64,000 nucleotides of DNA from an uncultured Desulfofustis sp. (GTDB lineage: Bacteria; Desulfobacterota; Desulfobulbia; Desulfobulbales; Desulfocapsaceae): NCBI GenBank assembly GCA_905479735.1, contig CAJQNS010000101.1, positions 1 to 64,000 of the forward strand. The letters are read 5' to 3'. The notes under the pieces are model-generated. The model saw only the letters and a program-made list of their open reading frames with translations. It was not told the origin of the DNA and did no database searches. This document shows positions 28,545 to 40,226 of this stretch, piece after piece. Every line of letters starts with the position of its first letter. Within the stretch, counting starts at the first letter, position 1. Both the position numbers and the translations under genes were made by a program.

Positions 28545-29729
28545 TCAAGACCGGTAATCCGCATTGATTTTGACATAGTCTATTGACAGGTCACAGGTGT
28601 AAACCTCTTCACAACCGGTACCGTCCTGGAGATCGATACAGACAGTGAAATGTTTGTTTTTGAGCACTCGTGCAGCCCTCTCTTCTGCTTCACTGCCCTG
28701 GGCAATGCCGGCTTTGACTATCAGCGCATCGCCAAAAGCGATATCGACCTTATCGGGATTGAATCTGATGCCCGATCTGCCCATCGCCCCGAGAATCCGT
28801 CCCCAATTGGCATCTTCACCGAAAAATGCCGTTTTCACCAGATTCGAATTGGCCACGGTTCTGGCTATCTGTTCAGCATCGGAGTCTTCTTTGGCTCCGC
28901 AGACGCGTATGGATATGCGCTTGGTCGCTCCTTCTCCATCTTCGACAATTTTCAAAGCAAGCTCTTTGCAAATTTCTTCCAGACAATCTTTGAACAACTC
29001 ATAATCAGGACTCTGATCATCCTCGATCCATGGATTCTCGGCAGAACCGTTGGCCATGACCAGAACCATGTCGTTGGTGCTGGTGTCACCATCGACGGTG
29101 ATACGGTTGAAGGTTCTCTCAACCGAAGCTTTGAGGGCTCGGTTTAGTTCGGGGAAACTTATCTGGGCATCGGTCAAAATGAAGGCCAGCATGGTTGCCA
29201 TGTTCGGCATGATCATCCCTGATCCCTTGGCCATGCCAAGGAACCTGACTTCCCGGTCGCCGATAACCACTGATTTGGCAACAGTTTTTGCTACCGTATC
29301 TGTGGTCATAATCGCCTCTGCAACCTGCTCGAAATTTTCCTCGGAAAGACTGGAGACCAGGGGGGCCATATTATTTTCGAAGGCTTGCACATTGAGCGGC
29401 AATCCGATTACACCGGTGGAGGAGACCAGCACCATATCCTCAGGGATCCCAAGGGCCTCGGCTGCCAGCCTGCTGGTTTCTAGAGCTGCCTCCATCCCCT
29501 CCCGCCCGGTGCAGGCATTGGCGTTACCGCTGTTCACCAGGAGCGCCTGACAGCGTCCCTGCTTCAATCTGTCAATACTCAGCAGTACCGGTGCGGCTTT
29601 TACCTGATTTGTGGTAAAAACACCCGCTGCAACCGCCGGAGTGCGGCTGTAGATCAAGCCCAGGTCGAGTCGATCTCGATATTTGATGCCGGCAGGGACG
29701 GCCGCCAAAGAAAAATCTTTTATTATCAT
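28545..29729 (-). CDS. argJ: Bifunctional glutamate N-acetyltransferase/ornithine acetyltransferase
   Basis: ArgJ moves acetyl from N-acetylornithine to glutamate, recycling acetyl in arginine synthesis, and many forms also use acetyl-CoA. The 394 residues have the self-cleavage site PNMATMLAF, whose Thr becomes the nucleophile of the beta chain, plus the VNSGNANACTG and GNADY-like C-terminal segments. ATG start. A separate argA-type gene at 37824-38291 suggests this ArgJ may be monofunctional here, but that cannot be read from sequence. CHAD follows directly. Confidence 0.95.
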   Translation of the reverse strand: MIIKDFSLAAVPAGIKYRDRLDLGLIYSRTPAVAAGVFTTNQVKAAPVLLSIDRLKQGRCQALLVNSGNANACTGREGMEAALETSRLAAEALGIPEDMVLVSSTGVIGLPLNVQAFENNMAPLVSSLSEENFEQVAEAIMTTDTVAKTVAKSVVIGDREVRFLGMAKGSGMIMPNMATMLAFILTDAQISFPELNRALKASVERTFNRITVDGDTSTNDMVLVMANGSAENPWIEDDQSPDYELFKDCLEEICKELALKIVEDGEGATKRISIRVCGAKEDSDAEQIARTVANSNLVKTAFFGEDANWGRILGAMGRSGIRFNPDKVDIAFGDALIVKAGIAQGSEAEERAARVLKNKHFTVCIDLQDGTGCEEVYTCDLSIDYVKINADYRS

Positions 29730-29925
29730 GGTGAAATCCAGTATAGTTTCAATATGTCCAGCTACTTGCGTTTATCAATAAGGGCTGTTTGATAGAGCAT
29801 CTGCACCATCGGACTCCACTTTTCCGACGCTGAAAGACATACAGCCTACTATAGGTAACAACCCGATGTTTAACAACATTGAAAACAAAGATCTAGTCAT
29901 CATCCAGCCGATTTCATGAGAGTTT

Positions 29926-31431
29926 ATGACTGAAGAACAAGTACACTGGTTTTTTAATATTTATCCAACCATTGTACTGCTCACCGACCTGACTATCAGA
30001 TTCGGTCTGTCTTTTCGGGTAATAATGCGTAAAAGACCTCATGGCGTTACCTTCGCCTGGCTGATTATCATCCTGCTCATACCATTTCTCGGTGCTATCG
30101 CCTATCTTTTCGTGGGAGAAAACCGCATTTCAGACAAACGTATTGCCCGCTCTCGACAAAGCCAGGATTATTATCAATACTGGCTTAACACCTTGAAAAA
30201 CAGGTCACCTGTCAACTGGGACGATATGGTTGATACCTGCCTGCCTCTGCACAACCAGGCTGAGCAACTCATAGGTATTCCTGCTCTGGCAGGCAACCAG
30301 CTTGAACTGATCGAGACACCTGACGATATTCTTGACGCCATCGTCGATGATATAAAGCAGGCCCGTTCCAGCTGTCATCTGCAATTTTATATCTGGCAGG
30401 AAGGAGGCAAAGTCACCGAAATTGAAAACGCGCTATGTGAAGCTGCAGCAAGAGGAGTCACCTGCCGAATACTGGTTGATTCCATTGGCAGTCAGGATTT
30501 CCTCAAGAGTGAACGGAAAAAAGCTTTGCTGGAAGTCGGAATCAAGATCCGGGAAGCGTTGCCTGCCGGACTGATCAGAGCGCTTTTCGCCCGCATAGAT
30601 ATACGCAACCACCGTAAAATCGTGGTCATTGATGGGGAAATAGCCTATACCGGCAGCCAGAATATGGTTGACCCCCGCTACTTCAAACAGGATTCGGGCG
30701 TCGGCCAGTGGATCGACGTAATGGTCAGGGTAACCGGGCCTGTGGTCGAAAGCCTGGCCGGGACTTTCACCAGCGACTGGTATCTGGATTCTGATGAGCA
30801 ATTTATCCAAAGCCTCGAAGGCGAGGATACCTTTGAAAGTATCCGTCAGACTTTTGATGTGCACATTCTTGAAAAGGCCGGTGAGACCCCGGTTCAACTC
30901 GTTCCGTCTGGTCCCGGATTGGTTCCCGAGGCCATTCATTCACTGCTGCTGACGACCATTTATTCAGCCCGGGACGAACTGGTATTGACCACCCCCTATT
31001 TCGTCCCTGACGAACCCCTGTTGACCGCCCTTAAGTCGGCGGCCCAGCGAGGCGTGAATGTGACCCTGATTGTTCCGCAGAAAAACGATTCGAAACTTGT
31101 CCACCACGCCAGTCGCGCCCACTACTACGAACTGGTGAAATCCGGTGTCAGGGTCATGCTCTTCAACGGTGGTCTGCTTCATTCAAAAACCATTACCGTA
31201 GATCGCGAATTTTCGCTCTTTGGTTCGGTCAATCTCGATATGCGCAGCTTCTGGCTAAACTTCGAGGCTACCCTGTTCATCTACGACCGTGATTTTGCCA
31301 ACCGGGTCCGTACCATTCAGGCCCATTACGAGGATCAAGCCGTAGATGCTGAAATTTCTGAAATAGAGAGCAGAGCGGTGATCAACCGATTCAAGGAAAA
31401 TATCGCGCTGTTGATAGGGCCATTGCTCTGA
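29926..31431 (+). CDS. cls: Cardiolipin synthase
   Basis: Cls joins two phosphatidylglycerols, or PG and another donor, into cardiolipin in the inner membrane. The 501 residues begin with two hydrophobic segments (about 10-28 and 38-60) and carry two phospholipase D HKD motifs: HRKIVVID with His at 229 and HSKTITVD with His at 419, each followed by a GS-N segment. Length and motifs fit the ClsA type. ATG start behind GAGAG. Divergent from argJ over a 196-bp gap that has no clear promoter pattern. Confidence 0.93.
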   Translation: MTEEQVHWFFNIYPTIVLLTDLTIRFGLSFRVIMRKRPHGVTFAWLIIILLIPFLGAIAYLFVGENRISDKRIARSRQSQDYYQYWLNTLKNRSPVNWDDMVDTCLPLHNQAEQLIGIPALAGNQLELIETPDDILDAIVDDIKQARSSCHLQFYIWQEGGKVTEIENALCEAAARGVTCRILVDSIGSQDFLKSERKKALLEVGIKIREALPAGLIRALFARIDIRNHRKIVVIDGEIAYTGSQNMVDPRYFKQDSGVGQWIDVMVRVTGPVVESLAGTFTSDWYLDSDEQFIQSLEGEDTFESIRQTFDVHILEKAGETPVQLVPSGPGLVPEAIHSLLLTTIYSARDELVLTTPYFVPDEPLLTALKSAAQRGVNVTLIVPQKNDSKLVHHASRAHYYELVKSGVRVMLFNGGLLHSKTITVDREFSLFGSVNLDMRSFWLNFEATLFIYDRDFANRVRTIQAHYEDQAVDAEISEIESRAVINRFKENIALLIGPLL

Positions 31432-31462
31432 TCAATAGAGATGGCTAATCAAGTCCGAGACC

Positions 31463-32203
31463 ATGCGCATCCTACTCATTTCCGATATTCATGCTAATTT
31501 CGTGGCGCTTGAGGCGGTAGCCAGACGCTTCGACCCGAAAAGTTTCGATCTGATCCTCAACGGTGGTGACACGCTGGTCTACGGTCCTTTTCCAAACCAG
31601 ACCATAGACTGGCTTAGAAATTACAAGGTTCTTTCGATTCTGGGTAATACCGATCGCCACGTAATCACCCTCCTCCAGGGGAATACTTTCAAGAAACCCC
31701 GCAAAGCCGAAAAGCGGATCATGTATGGCTGGACCACTGCTGAACTCAGCAACGACAATCGCCTCTGGCTGCTTGAACAACCGTTATCAAGGACCATCGA
31801 GATACCCTTCGCCCAGGAGAAAAGAAATCGACAGTCGAATCTGGCCATGTATCACGGCAGCCCAGCCGATCCGGATGAGTTTCTTTTTCCGGCTACTCCA
31901 ATTTGTCGACTTCTTGAGTTGTCGAAACTGGTGGCTTCTCCCCTGGTTACCATCGGCCACAGCCACCAGCAGTTTAATATTCAGGCTGGTGGAGTTAATT
32001 TCATTAATCCCGGCAGCACTGGCAGGATGTTCGACGGTAAAATCAGCGGGGGCTGTGCGGTGATTACGGTGGCAAAGAACAAGCTCAACATAGAGCTTCA
32101 TCGCATCAGCTTTTCCGCCTCAGCCGTTGCTGCTGAAATCAAAAAGCACCGATTACCTCCCCTCTATGCAGAGATGTATCTTCGGGGCCGAAAACTCAAT
32201 TAA
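31463..32203 (+). CDS. YfcE-like metallophosphoesterase
   Basis: A calcineurin-like phosphodiesterase with two-metal motifs: DIHAN, GGDTLVYGP, GNTD and GHSHQQF. The 246 residues are longer than E. coli YfcE (184), with inserted segments before the HSH motif. The substrate is not evident. ATG start 31 bp after cls, so co-transcription is plausible. No signal peptide. Confidence 0.85.
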   Translation: MRILLISDIHANFVALEAVARRFDPKSFDLILNGGDTLVYGPFPNQTIDWLRNYKVLSILGNTDRHVITLLQGNTFKKPRKAEKRIMYGWTTAELSNDNRLWLLEQPLSRTIEIPFAQEKRNRQSNLAMYHGSPADPDEFLFPATPICRLLELSKLVASPLVTIGHSHQQFNIQAGGVNFINPGSTGRMFDGKISGGCAVITVAKNKLNIELHRISFSASAVAAEIKKHRLPPLYAEMYLRGRKLN

Positions 32204-32314
32204 TAGTAATTATCATTTGCCTTGATTGACTGACCTCTGTTAGATTCTAGTTAATTTCTATTGCGGATTCCAATTGAACGATTGACCCTTTCCCCTCTAC
32301 TATGGAGCCAAACC

Positions 32315-33226
32315 ATGGGTGACAGCGGCAAAAAAGAGAAAAAATCGAGAAGCGTAAAGAGTGACACAAAGCTCCAGGAACTGACCGCTCTGCGCAATAT
32401 CGATGCCAAGGATAGCAAGGATCGAACGGCCATCTGGATCAAGAATTGGCACCTGGCCTACGAATACGAACTGAGGCGGCTTCAGGTCGAGCTGATGAAA
32501 CTCCAGCAGACAATGAAAGACCAGGGTGCGAGGCTGCTGCTGATTTTCGAGGGACGTGACGCGGCCGGCAAGGGCGGCACCATCAAAAGATTTATCGCCC
32601 ACCTCAACCCACGGTATACCAGAGTTACGGCATTGATTAAGCCCAACGAGACGGAAGGAACCCAGTGGTATTTTCAACGCTACATCAGCCATCTTCCCGC
32701 CGACGGCGAGATGGTGTTCTTCGACCGAAGCTGGTACAACAGAGCCATGGTTGAACCAGTCATGGGATTCTGTACAGATGAGCAGAACAAACGCTTTCTC
32801 AAGGATGTACCGCTGCTTGAGGAGCTCATCGTCAAAGATGGCATCAAACTATTCAAATTCTACTTCTCTGTTTCCAAGGAAGTTCAAAAAGAGCGGTTCG
32901 AATCAAGGCGTGAAGATCCTCTAAAGCAATACAAACTCTCTCCTGTTGACAACCTGGCTCAGAAATACTGGGATCAATACTCGTTGAGAAAATTTCAGAT
33001 GTTGCAGGAAACCAACAGGACAATGGCTCCCTGGACCATTATCAGATCCGACAACAAGAAACTGGCCCGGATCAACTGCATCCGATACGTTCTGACTCAA
33101 CTGGATTATGAAGGAAAGCTGCCGGCCAAAGAGCTCAAGCCAGACCCGGAAATTGTCGTATCGGGCATCGATGAGTTGAGACACATGGAAGAGCATTTGA
33201 TGAACCCGGATAAGCTCTACGGCTAA
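32315..33226 (+). CDS. ppk2: Polyphosphate kinase 2
   Basis: PPK2 uses polyphosphate to phosphorylate nucleoside diphosphates (or monophosphates, by class). The 303 residues have a charged N terminus, Walker A FEGRDAAGKGG, the lid Arg region and Walker B FFDRSWYNRA, with the EVQKERFESRREDPLK segment typical of class I. The ATG at 32315 has GGAG 7 bases before it; an earlier TTG at 32261 is open but unlikely. The neighbouring polyphosphate-binding CHAD gene is 4 kb away on the other strand. Confidence 0.93.
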   Translation: MGDSGKKEKKSRSVKSDTKLQELTALRNIDAKDSKDRTAIWIKNWHLAYEYELRRLQVELMKLQQTMKDQGARLLLIFEGRDAAGKGGTIKRFIAHLNPRYTRVTALIKPNETEGTQWYFQRYISHLPADGEMVFFDRSWYNRAMVEPVMGFCTDEQNKRFLKDVPLLEELIVKDGIKLFKFYFSVSKEVQKERFESRREDPLKQYKLSPVDNLAQKYWDQYSLRKFQMLQETNRTMAPWTIIRSDNKKLARINCIRYVLTQLDYEGKLPAKELKPDPEIVVSGIDELRHMEEHLMNPDKLYG

Positions 33227-33262
33227 CGGCACCGTCTACTGCTTCTAGCTTGCCATTGCCAT

Positions 33263-33598
33263 TCAGGTATCACCGGAACTCATCGCGTTGAGCTGGCTCT
33301 CGAGCCCGATCACCTCATCCACCGGCAAAACAAAGGCTATTCCTGTGCCGGGTTTATGGAACTCACCGGCTATTCGAATTGCTTCAAGTACCGGTTTCAC
33401 CAGGTGACTTCCCAACAGAAACATGACGATGTCGGTCTGCGACTCAAGCGTCAGACCGAAAAAGGTCTTTGCTTCACGTATGCCGGTGCCACGGGCGGGA
33501 ATTATCGTTGCCCCGGTCGCACCGGCAGCTTTTCCCGCATCCACAATCCTGTCGGTATAGTCCGGTTTAACGCTGGCTAGGATCACCTTAAAATTCAT
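33263..33598 (-). CDS. PII-like regulator of the DUF1538 operon
   Basis: A 111-residue protein of the PII/GlnB-like superfamily, with the NFKVILASVKPDYTDRIVDAG strand-helix (given here within 21 residues of its start) and the ARGTGIREAKTF loop in T-loop position. It lacks the GlnB uridylylation Tyr motif. PII-like proteins sense nucleotides and bind transporters or enzymes. The ATG at 33598 follows AAAGGAG 7 bases earlier and overlaps the DUF1538 gene by 11 bases. It probably senses for the two DUF1538 proteins. Confidence 0.82.
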   Translation of the reverse strand: MNFKVILASVKPDYTDRIVDAGKAAGATGATIIPARGTGIREAKTFFGLTLESQTDIVMFLLGSHLVKPVLEAIRIAGEFHKPGTGIAFVLPVDEVIGLESQLNAMSSGDT

Positions 33599-34388
33599 TT
33601 TCTTTCTCCTTTTCTTTACTGCGGGGCTGAAACTTTGCATACCAGGCGGTGAACTGACCGTAAGCCATAACTGCAATAATCGGAAACAGGCTGGCAAAAG
33701 CGATGAGGCCGAAGCCGTCCAGGGCCGGATCTCTGCCCGGAACAGTCTTGGCGAGTCCCAGTCCCAGGGCTGCCACAATGGGGACGGTCACGGTTGAGGT
33801 GGTCACTCCACCAGAATCATAGGCAAGTGCAATGATCTGTTTCGGTGCTAAAAAAGTTTGCACCACCACCACCGCATATCCTGCCAAAATGTAGAGATAA
33901 AGCGGCGTCCCTGTGACAATCCTAAAACACCCCAGTCCGATCCCGAGAGCCACACCGACGGCCACAACCAAACGCAGCCCCCACTTATTTATCGTGCCAG
34001 CAGATACCTCGTTGGCCTTATAGGCAACTGCCATGAGGGACGGTTCGGCAATGGTCGTGGCAAAACCGATAGCCGCTCCGAAAAGATATACCCAGCCATA
34101 TTCTTTCCAGTCGGCCGTCAGATACTCAACACCGATTCCGACAATGAAATCCGGGTCTGAAAGTTGCCTGGCCATCGCTTCACCCACTGGAAAGAGTGCT
34201 TTTTCAAGGCCGATAAGAAACAGAGTGAGCCCGAGGATCACATGGGCGACACCAATTAAGACGCTTCTCAAACGGGGAATCGATCTTCTCAGAACTACAA
34301 TTTGAAAAAAAACGATCAGGCAGACGATCGGCGCCACGTCGCCGAGTGTGGTCAGAAATACCTGAAGAAACTCGTAGAAGAATTTCAC
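33588..34388 (-). CDS. DUF1538 membrane protein, second copy
   Basis: An integral membrane protein of 266 residues with about seven hydrophobic segments, of the DUF1538 family, whose role is unknown. It keeps the repeated signature [31 protein letters not shown] and [14 protein letters not shown]. The start is GTG at 34388, 7 bp after the other copy stops. It is a paralogue of 34396-35163, the two in tandem as is usual. The GGVTTST stretch suggests an ion- or substrate-binding re-entrant loop, an inference. Confidence 0.85.
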   Translation of the reverse strand: MKFFYEFLQVFLTTLGDVAPIVCLIVFFQIVVLRRSIPRLRSVLIGVAHVILGLTLFLIGLEKALFPVGEAMARQLSDPDFIVGIGVEYLTADWKEYGWVYLFGAAIGFATTIAEPSLMAVAYKANEVSAGTINKWGLRLVVAVGVALGIGLGCFRIVTGTPLYLYILAGYAVVVVQTFLAPKQIIALAYDSGGVTTSTVTVPIVAALGLGLAKTVPGRDPALDGFGLIAFASLFPIIAVMAYGQFTAWYAKFQPRSKEKEKENEF

Positions 34389-34395
34389 ATTCGTC

Positions 34396-35159
34396 TCAGT
34401 GGTAGATGATGATGCCGTAGGCCATCACAAAAATCATCGGAAAAAGACTGGCAAAGGCGATCAGGCCAAAGCCATCGATAAGGGGATTACGTCCCCTGAT
34501 AATGGTGGCCAAACCAACACCCAAAGCCGTCACCAAAGGCACTGTTACCGTTGAGGTGGTGACGCCCCCTGCATCATAGGCGATGCCGATGATCTCCCTG
34601 GGGGCAAATGGGGTTATAGCCATGACACAGCAGTAGCCGCCAATTATCAGGTAGTGGAGAGGTATTCCTTTCAATATCCTGAAGACGCCGACAACAACGG
34701 CCAGGCCGACGGAGACGGCAACGGAGATCCTCAGTCCGTTGCTGTAGGAGTCAAGCGAATCTTGGGCGGGATCGATCAGATTGGAGGCTGCAGCGATGGC
34801 AGCAGATTTGTCGGCGACGGCGATAAGAGACGGCTCAGCAATGGTGGTGGTAAAACCGAGTCCGAAAGAAAAGAGCAGCAGCCAGATAATTGAGCCCTTT
34901 CGGGCCAGGGCATCGGCTAGAGTCTCGCCTATGGGAAACAGGCCGGTCTCCAGGCCCTGGATGAAAAAACTCAGACCGACCACCACAAGCGCAAAACCAA
35001 AAAGGATGTCCGCAATCGCCGGAAGTGGCTGTTTGATGACCGCCACCTGGAAAAAGACAATAACCACGACAATCGGGAGCAGATCCATGACTGCGCCTCG
35101 AAGCCTTTGGGCGGCGGCGCTCAGCAGTTGGAATGTTGCCCTGGATGTCGTGCTCCTGT

Positions 35160-35163
<4 letters not shown>
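34396..35163 (-). CDS. DUF1538 membrane protein, first copy
   Basis: This 255-residue copy shares the family core with its neighbour: [30 protein letters not shown] and [15 protein letters not shown]. The start appears to be TTG at 35163, which overlaps the secA stop as TTGA; it restores an N-terminal helix matching that of the paralogue. The ATG at 35088 with GAGG 7 bases upstream is the alternative but would cut that helix. About seven hydrophobic segments. The close link to secA may be only positional. Confidence 0.8.
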
Positions 35164-37709
<2,546 letters not shown>

Positions 37710-37823
37710 CGTAACCGGATAGTTGAGTATTGAAAAAAAGGGCAATGACGACCGGCATAGTAAACACGATCCATCATTTTCGCAATGATCACTGGCAGAT
37801 CAGGAGCCAGAGAACAGTGGCTC

Positions 37824-38291
37824 CTAGACGGCGGATTGTGGAACTTGAAACATTAATGCTTCTTCGTCACAGTCAGGAAACATTGCACAATGGATACAGT
37901 CAGACCAGATTTTGTGAGGCAGTTCACGTTTGTCGATATCCTCGAACCCCAGCTTCCTGAAAAATCCGGGCTGATAAGTCAGGGTGAATACCCTGGAAAT
38001 GCCATATTCCGCCGCCTCAGTGAGACAGGTCTTGACGAGGCTGGAGCCGACACCCCGGCCCTGGCCACCTTCCAGCACCGCCAGTGAACGTACCTCGGCA
38101 AGATTATCCCAGCAGATATGCAGAGAACAGACTCCAGCTATGGTTTTACCGTCCTCATCCCAGACCGAAAAATCCCGTAAATGGTCATAAAGAGAACTGA
38201 TCGAGCGCCCCAAGAGCAATTTCTTATCAGCGTATTCCTGCAATAGGCCGTGGATCTGCCGCACATCATCCATTCGAGCTTTTCGTATCAT
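37824..38291 (-). CDS. argA: Short N-acetylglutamate synthase (ArgA-type GNAT)
   Basis: A 155-residue acetyltransferase that matches the short NAGS type known from Mycobacterium Rv2747, acetylating glutamate to start arginine synthesis. It has ARMDDVRQIHGLL, EVRSLAVLEGGQGRGVGSSLV (acetyl-CoA loop) and a Cys-rich tail ending CAMFPDCDEEALMF, which recurs in this group. ATG at 38291; a longer frame starts at 38324. Close to argS and alr but 35 bp from the small gene after argS. Regulation by arginine cannot be read. Confidence 0.8.
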   Translation of the reverse strand: MIRKARMDDVRQIHGLLQEYADKKLLLGRSISSLYDHLRDFSVWDEDGKTIAGVCSLHICWDNLAEVRSLAVLEGGQGRGVGSSLVKTCLTEAAEYGISRVFTLTYQPGFFRKLGFEDIDKRELPHKIWSDCIHCAMFPDCDEEALMFQVPQSAV

Positions 38292-38326
38292 CGTTGCCCA
38301 ATATTCTATTGACCGCCCGAGCAAAC

Positions 38327-38566
38327 CTAAGGCTTTATCTTTTTTTTCTCTTCCAGATGAATCACGGGTTGTTCCTGCTGAACAGACCCGGCTTTAAACC
38401 CGGTGACTACAGGATCAGAAGGTTTCAACAGGCTTTGACCAGCCCACACCCCAAAGATGAACATCCACAGAAATATACAAAAGCAGACAATTCCAATCGA
38501 CCCGATACCGCTGCGGGACAGTTCGAATTTTACCTTGGTTTTCTGCCTTTTCTTCCGGGTTGCCAT
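38327..38566 (-). CDS. Small single-pass membrane protein, unknown
   Basis: The 79 residues begin with a basic stretch (MATRKKRQKTKVKFEL), then one strong hydrophobic segment at about 22-44, then a polar tail ending in Lys-rich sequence. I do not recognise the family. It sits 1 bp after argS, so it is likely translated from the same transcript. The layout, basic head plus one helix plus short periplasmic tail, resembles the membrane anchor of SPOR-domain proteins that are often near argS, but no SPOR domain is present. Confidence 0.6.
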   Translation of the reverse strand: MATRKKRQKTKVKFELSRSGIGSIGIVCFCIFLWMFIFGVWAGQSLLKPSDPVVTGFKAGSVQQEQPVIHLEEKKKIKP

Positions 38567-38567
38567 T

Positions 38568-40226
38568 TCACATCTTTTCGGGTGCGCTCAGCCCCACTAA
38601 TTTCAATCCGTTTCCAAACACGGTTCGCAAGCCACTTATCAGGCACAGTCGGCTTCTGCTGAGCGCACTATCGTCTGAAATAACTTTGTGCTTGTTATAA
38701 TAGCTGTGGAACAGGCCGGCAAGTTCCATTAAATAAAATATCACTCGGTAGGGCTCGAGATCCATGGCACAGCTTTCAATCAGGGTCGGAAACGATCCCA
38801 TCTGTTTGAGCAACCCGACTTCTTCGGGTTCCACTAAAAGAGACAGATCGGCATCTGCTGTTGTCGGCAACGCAACTCCTTTTTCGACAGCTTGGCGCAC
38901 AATTGAACAAACCCGGGCATGAGCGTACTGCACATAATAGACCGGGTTTTCCTGACTTTCCTTGGTGGCCAGGTCCAGATCGAATTCGAGCTGGCTGTCT
39001 GGTTTGCGCATCATGAAAAAGAACCGGGCCGCATCGACGCCCACTTCGTCAAGCAATTCATCTACGGTTATGAAGTTGGCTTTTCGGGTGGACATTTTCA
39101 CCTGCTTGCCGTCCCGCATCAGGGTCACGAACTGGTGCAGTACTACGGTGATTTTCGATGAATCATAACCCAGCGCTTCCACTCCGGCCCTCACGTCGGG
39201 CACGGTAGCGATATGATCTGAGCCGAAAATATCCACCAGCCAGTCGAAGTTGCGTCTAAATTTCTCTCGGTGATAGGCTATGTCCGGCAGCCGATAGGTC
39301 GGTTCACCGCTGCTCTTGATAATTACCCTGTCTTTTTCCTGACCGAGTTCGGTGGTCTTGAACCAGGTGGCTCCATCCTTTTCGTACACCAGTCCCTTAT
39401 CAGTAAGCTCTTTGATCACCGAATCCACATGTCCGTTCTCGTAAAGCGACTGTTCGTTATAGTAGTTGTCGAAGGTGATACCCATCCGCTTCAGGGTGGT
39501 GGAGATGTCTTCGAAAATTGTCCGTTCGGCCGCCTGCTTGAAGGGATCAACAGATTCACAGTCAGCCAGAGATTGATCTTCTGTTTCGACCAGTTTCCTA
39601 GCGATATCGTAGATGTACTCTCCCTGATATCCGTCTTCGGGAAACTCATGATCGCGGCCGATTAACTCCAGGTAGCGCGCTCGGACAGATTCGCCAAGCA
39701 CCCGCATCTGCCTGCCGGCATCATTGTAATAATACTCCCTATACACATCGTGGCCCGTTGCTTCGAGCAGCCGGGCGATGCCATCACCCAGGATCGCCTG
39801 GCGGCCATGGCCGATCGACAGTGGTCCGGTCGGATTGGCGCTGACAAATTCGACCATGACCCGCCTGTTTCCACCGAAATCTGACCTTCCATACGATTCC
39901 TGCTGGTCGTCGATCTCTTTGAGCAGTTGCTGCCAGACCGATTCTTTTATGGTCACATTGACAAAGCCGGGTCCGGCTATCTCGACTCTTTCGATAAGCT
40001 CCTGCACATTTTTGAGTCGTTCTACAACCTGGGCGGCAATTTCACGGGGATTTTTCTTTTCGATGCCAGCCAGAACCAAGGCCATGTTGGTGGAGAAATC
40101 ACCCTGGTTCTCATGCTTGGGAACCTCTACCGTATATTTATCTGCAGCAGCATCCGACCATTGGTTTTCACGCACTCCGGCGCGAAAGCAGTCGTCTACG
40201 ATCTCTTTTAACCGAGTACGAATCAT
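38568..40226 (-). CDS. argS: Arginyl-tRNA synthetase
   Basis: ArgS charges tRNA-Arg. The 552-residue class I enzyme has the N-terminal Add-1 domain (about 1-110), the HIGH-like motif PTGPLSIGHGR, the catalytic core, the KMSTRKANF motif (KMSKS) and the DALR anticodon-binding domain at the C terminus with AHARVCSIVR. ATG start, overlapping the alr stop by 4 bases. Complete. Confidence 0.96.
   Translation of the reverse strand: MIRTRLKEIVDDCFRAGVRENQWSDAAADKYTVEVPKHENQGDFSTNMALVLAGIEKKNPREIAAQVVERLKNVQELIERVEIAGPGFVNVTIKESVWQQLLKEIDDQQESYGRSDFGGNRRVMVEFVSANPTGPLSIGHGRQAILGDGIARLLEATGHDVYREYYYNDAGRQMRVLGESVRARYLELIGRDHEFPEDGYQGEYIYDIARKLVETEDQSLADCESVDPFKQAAERTIFEDISTTLKRMGITFDNYYNEQSLYENGHVDSVIKELTDKGLVYEKDGATWFKTTELGQEKDRVIIKSSGEPTYRLPDIAYHREKFRRNFDWLVDIFGSDHIATVPDVRAGVEALGYDSSKITVVLHQFVTLMRDGKQVKMSTRKANFITVDELLDEVGVDAARFFFMMRKPDSQLEFDLDLATKESQENPVYYVQYAHARVCSIVRQAVEKGVALPTTADADLSLLVEPEEVGLLKQMGSFPTLIESCAMDLEPYRVIFYLMELAGLFHSYYNKHKVISDDSALSRSRLCLISGLRTVFGNGLKLVGLSAPEKM

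Noticed and set aside
32226-32254. TTGACT before ppk2 as a sigma70 promoter
   Set aside because: No acceptable -10 box at 16-18 bp spacing.
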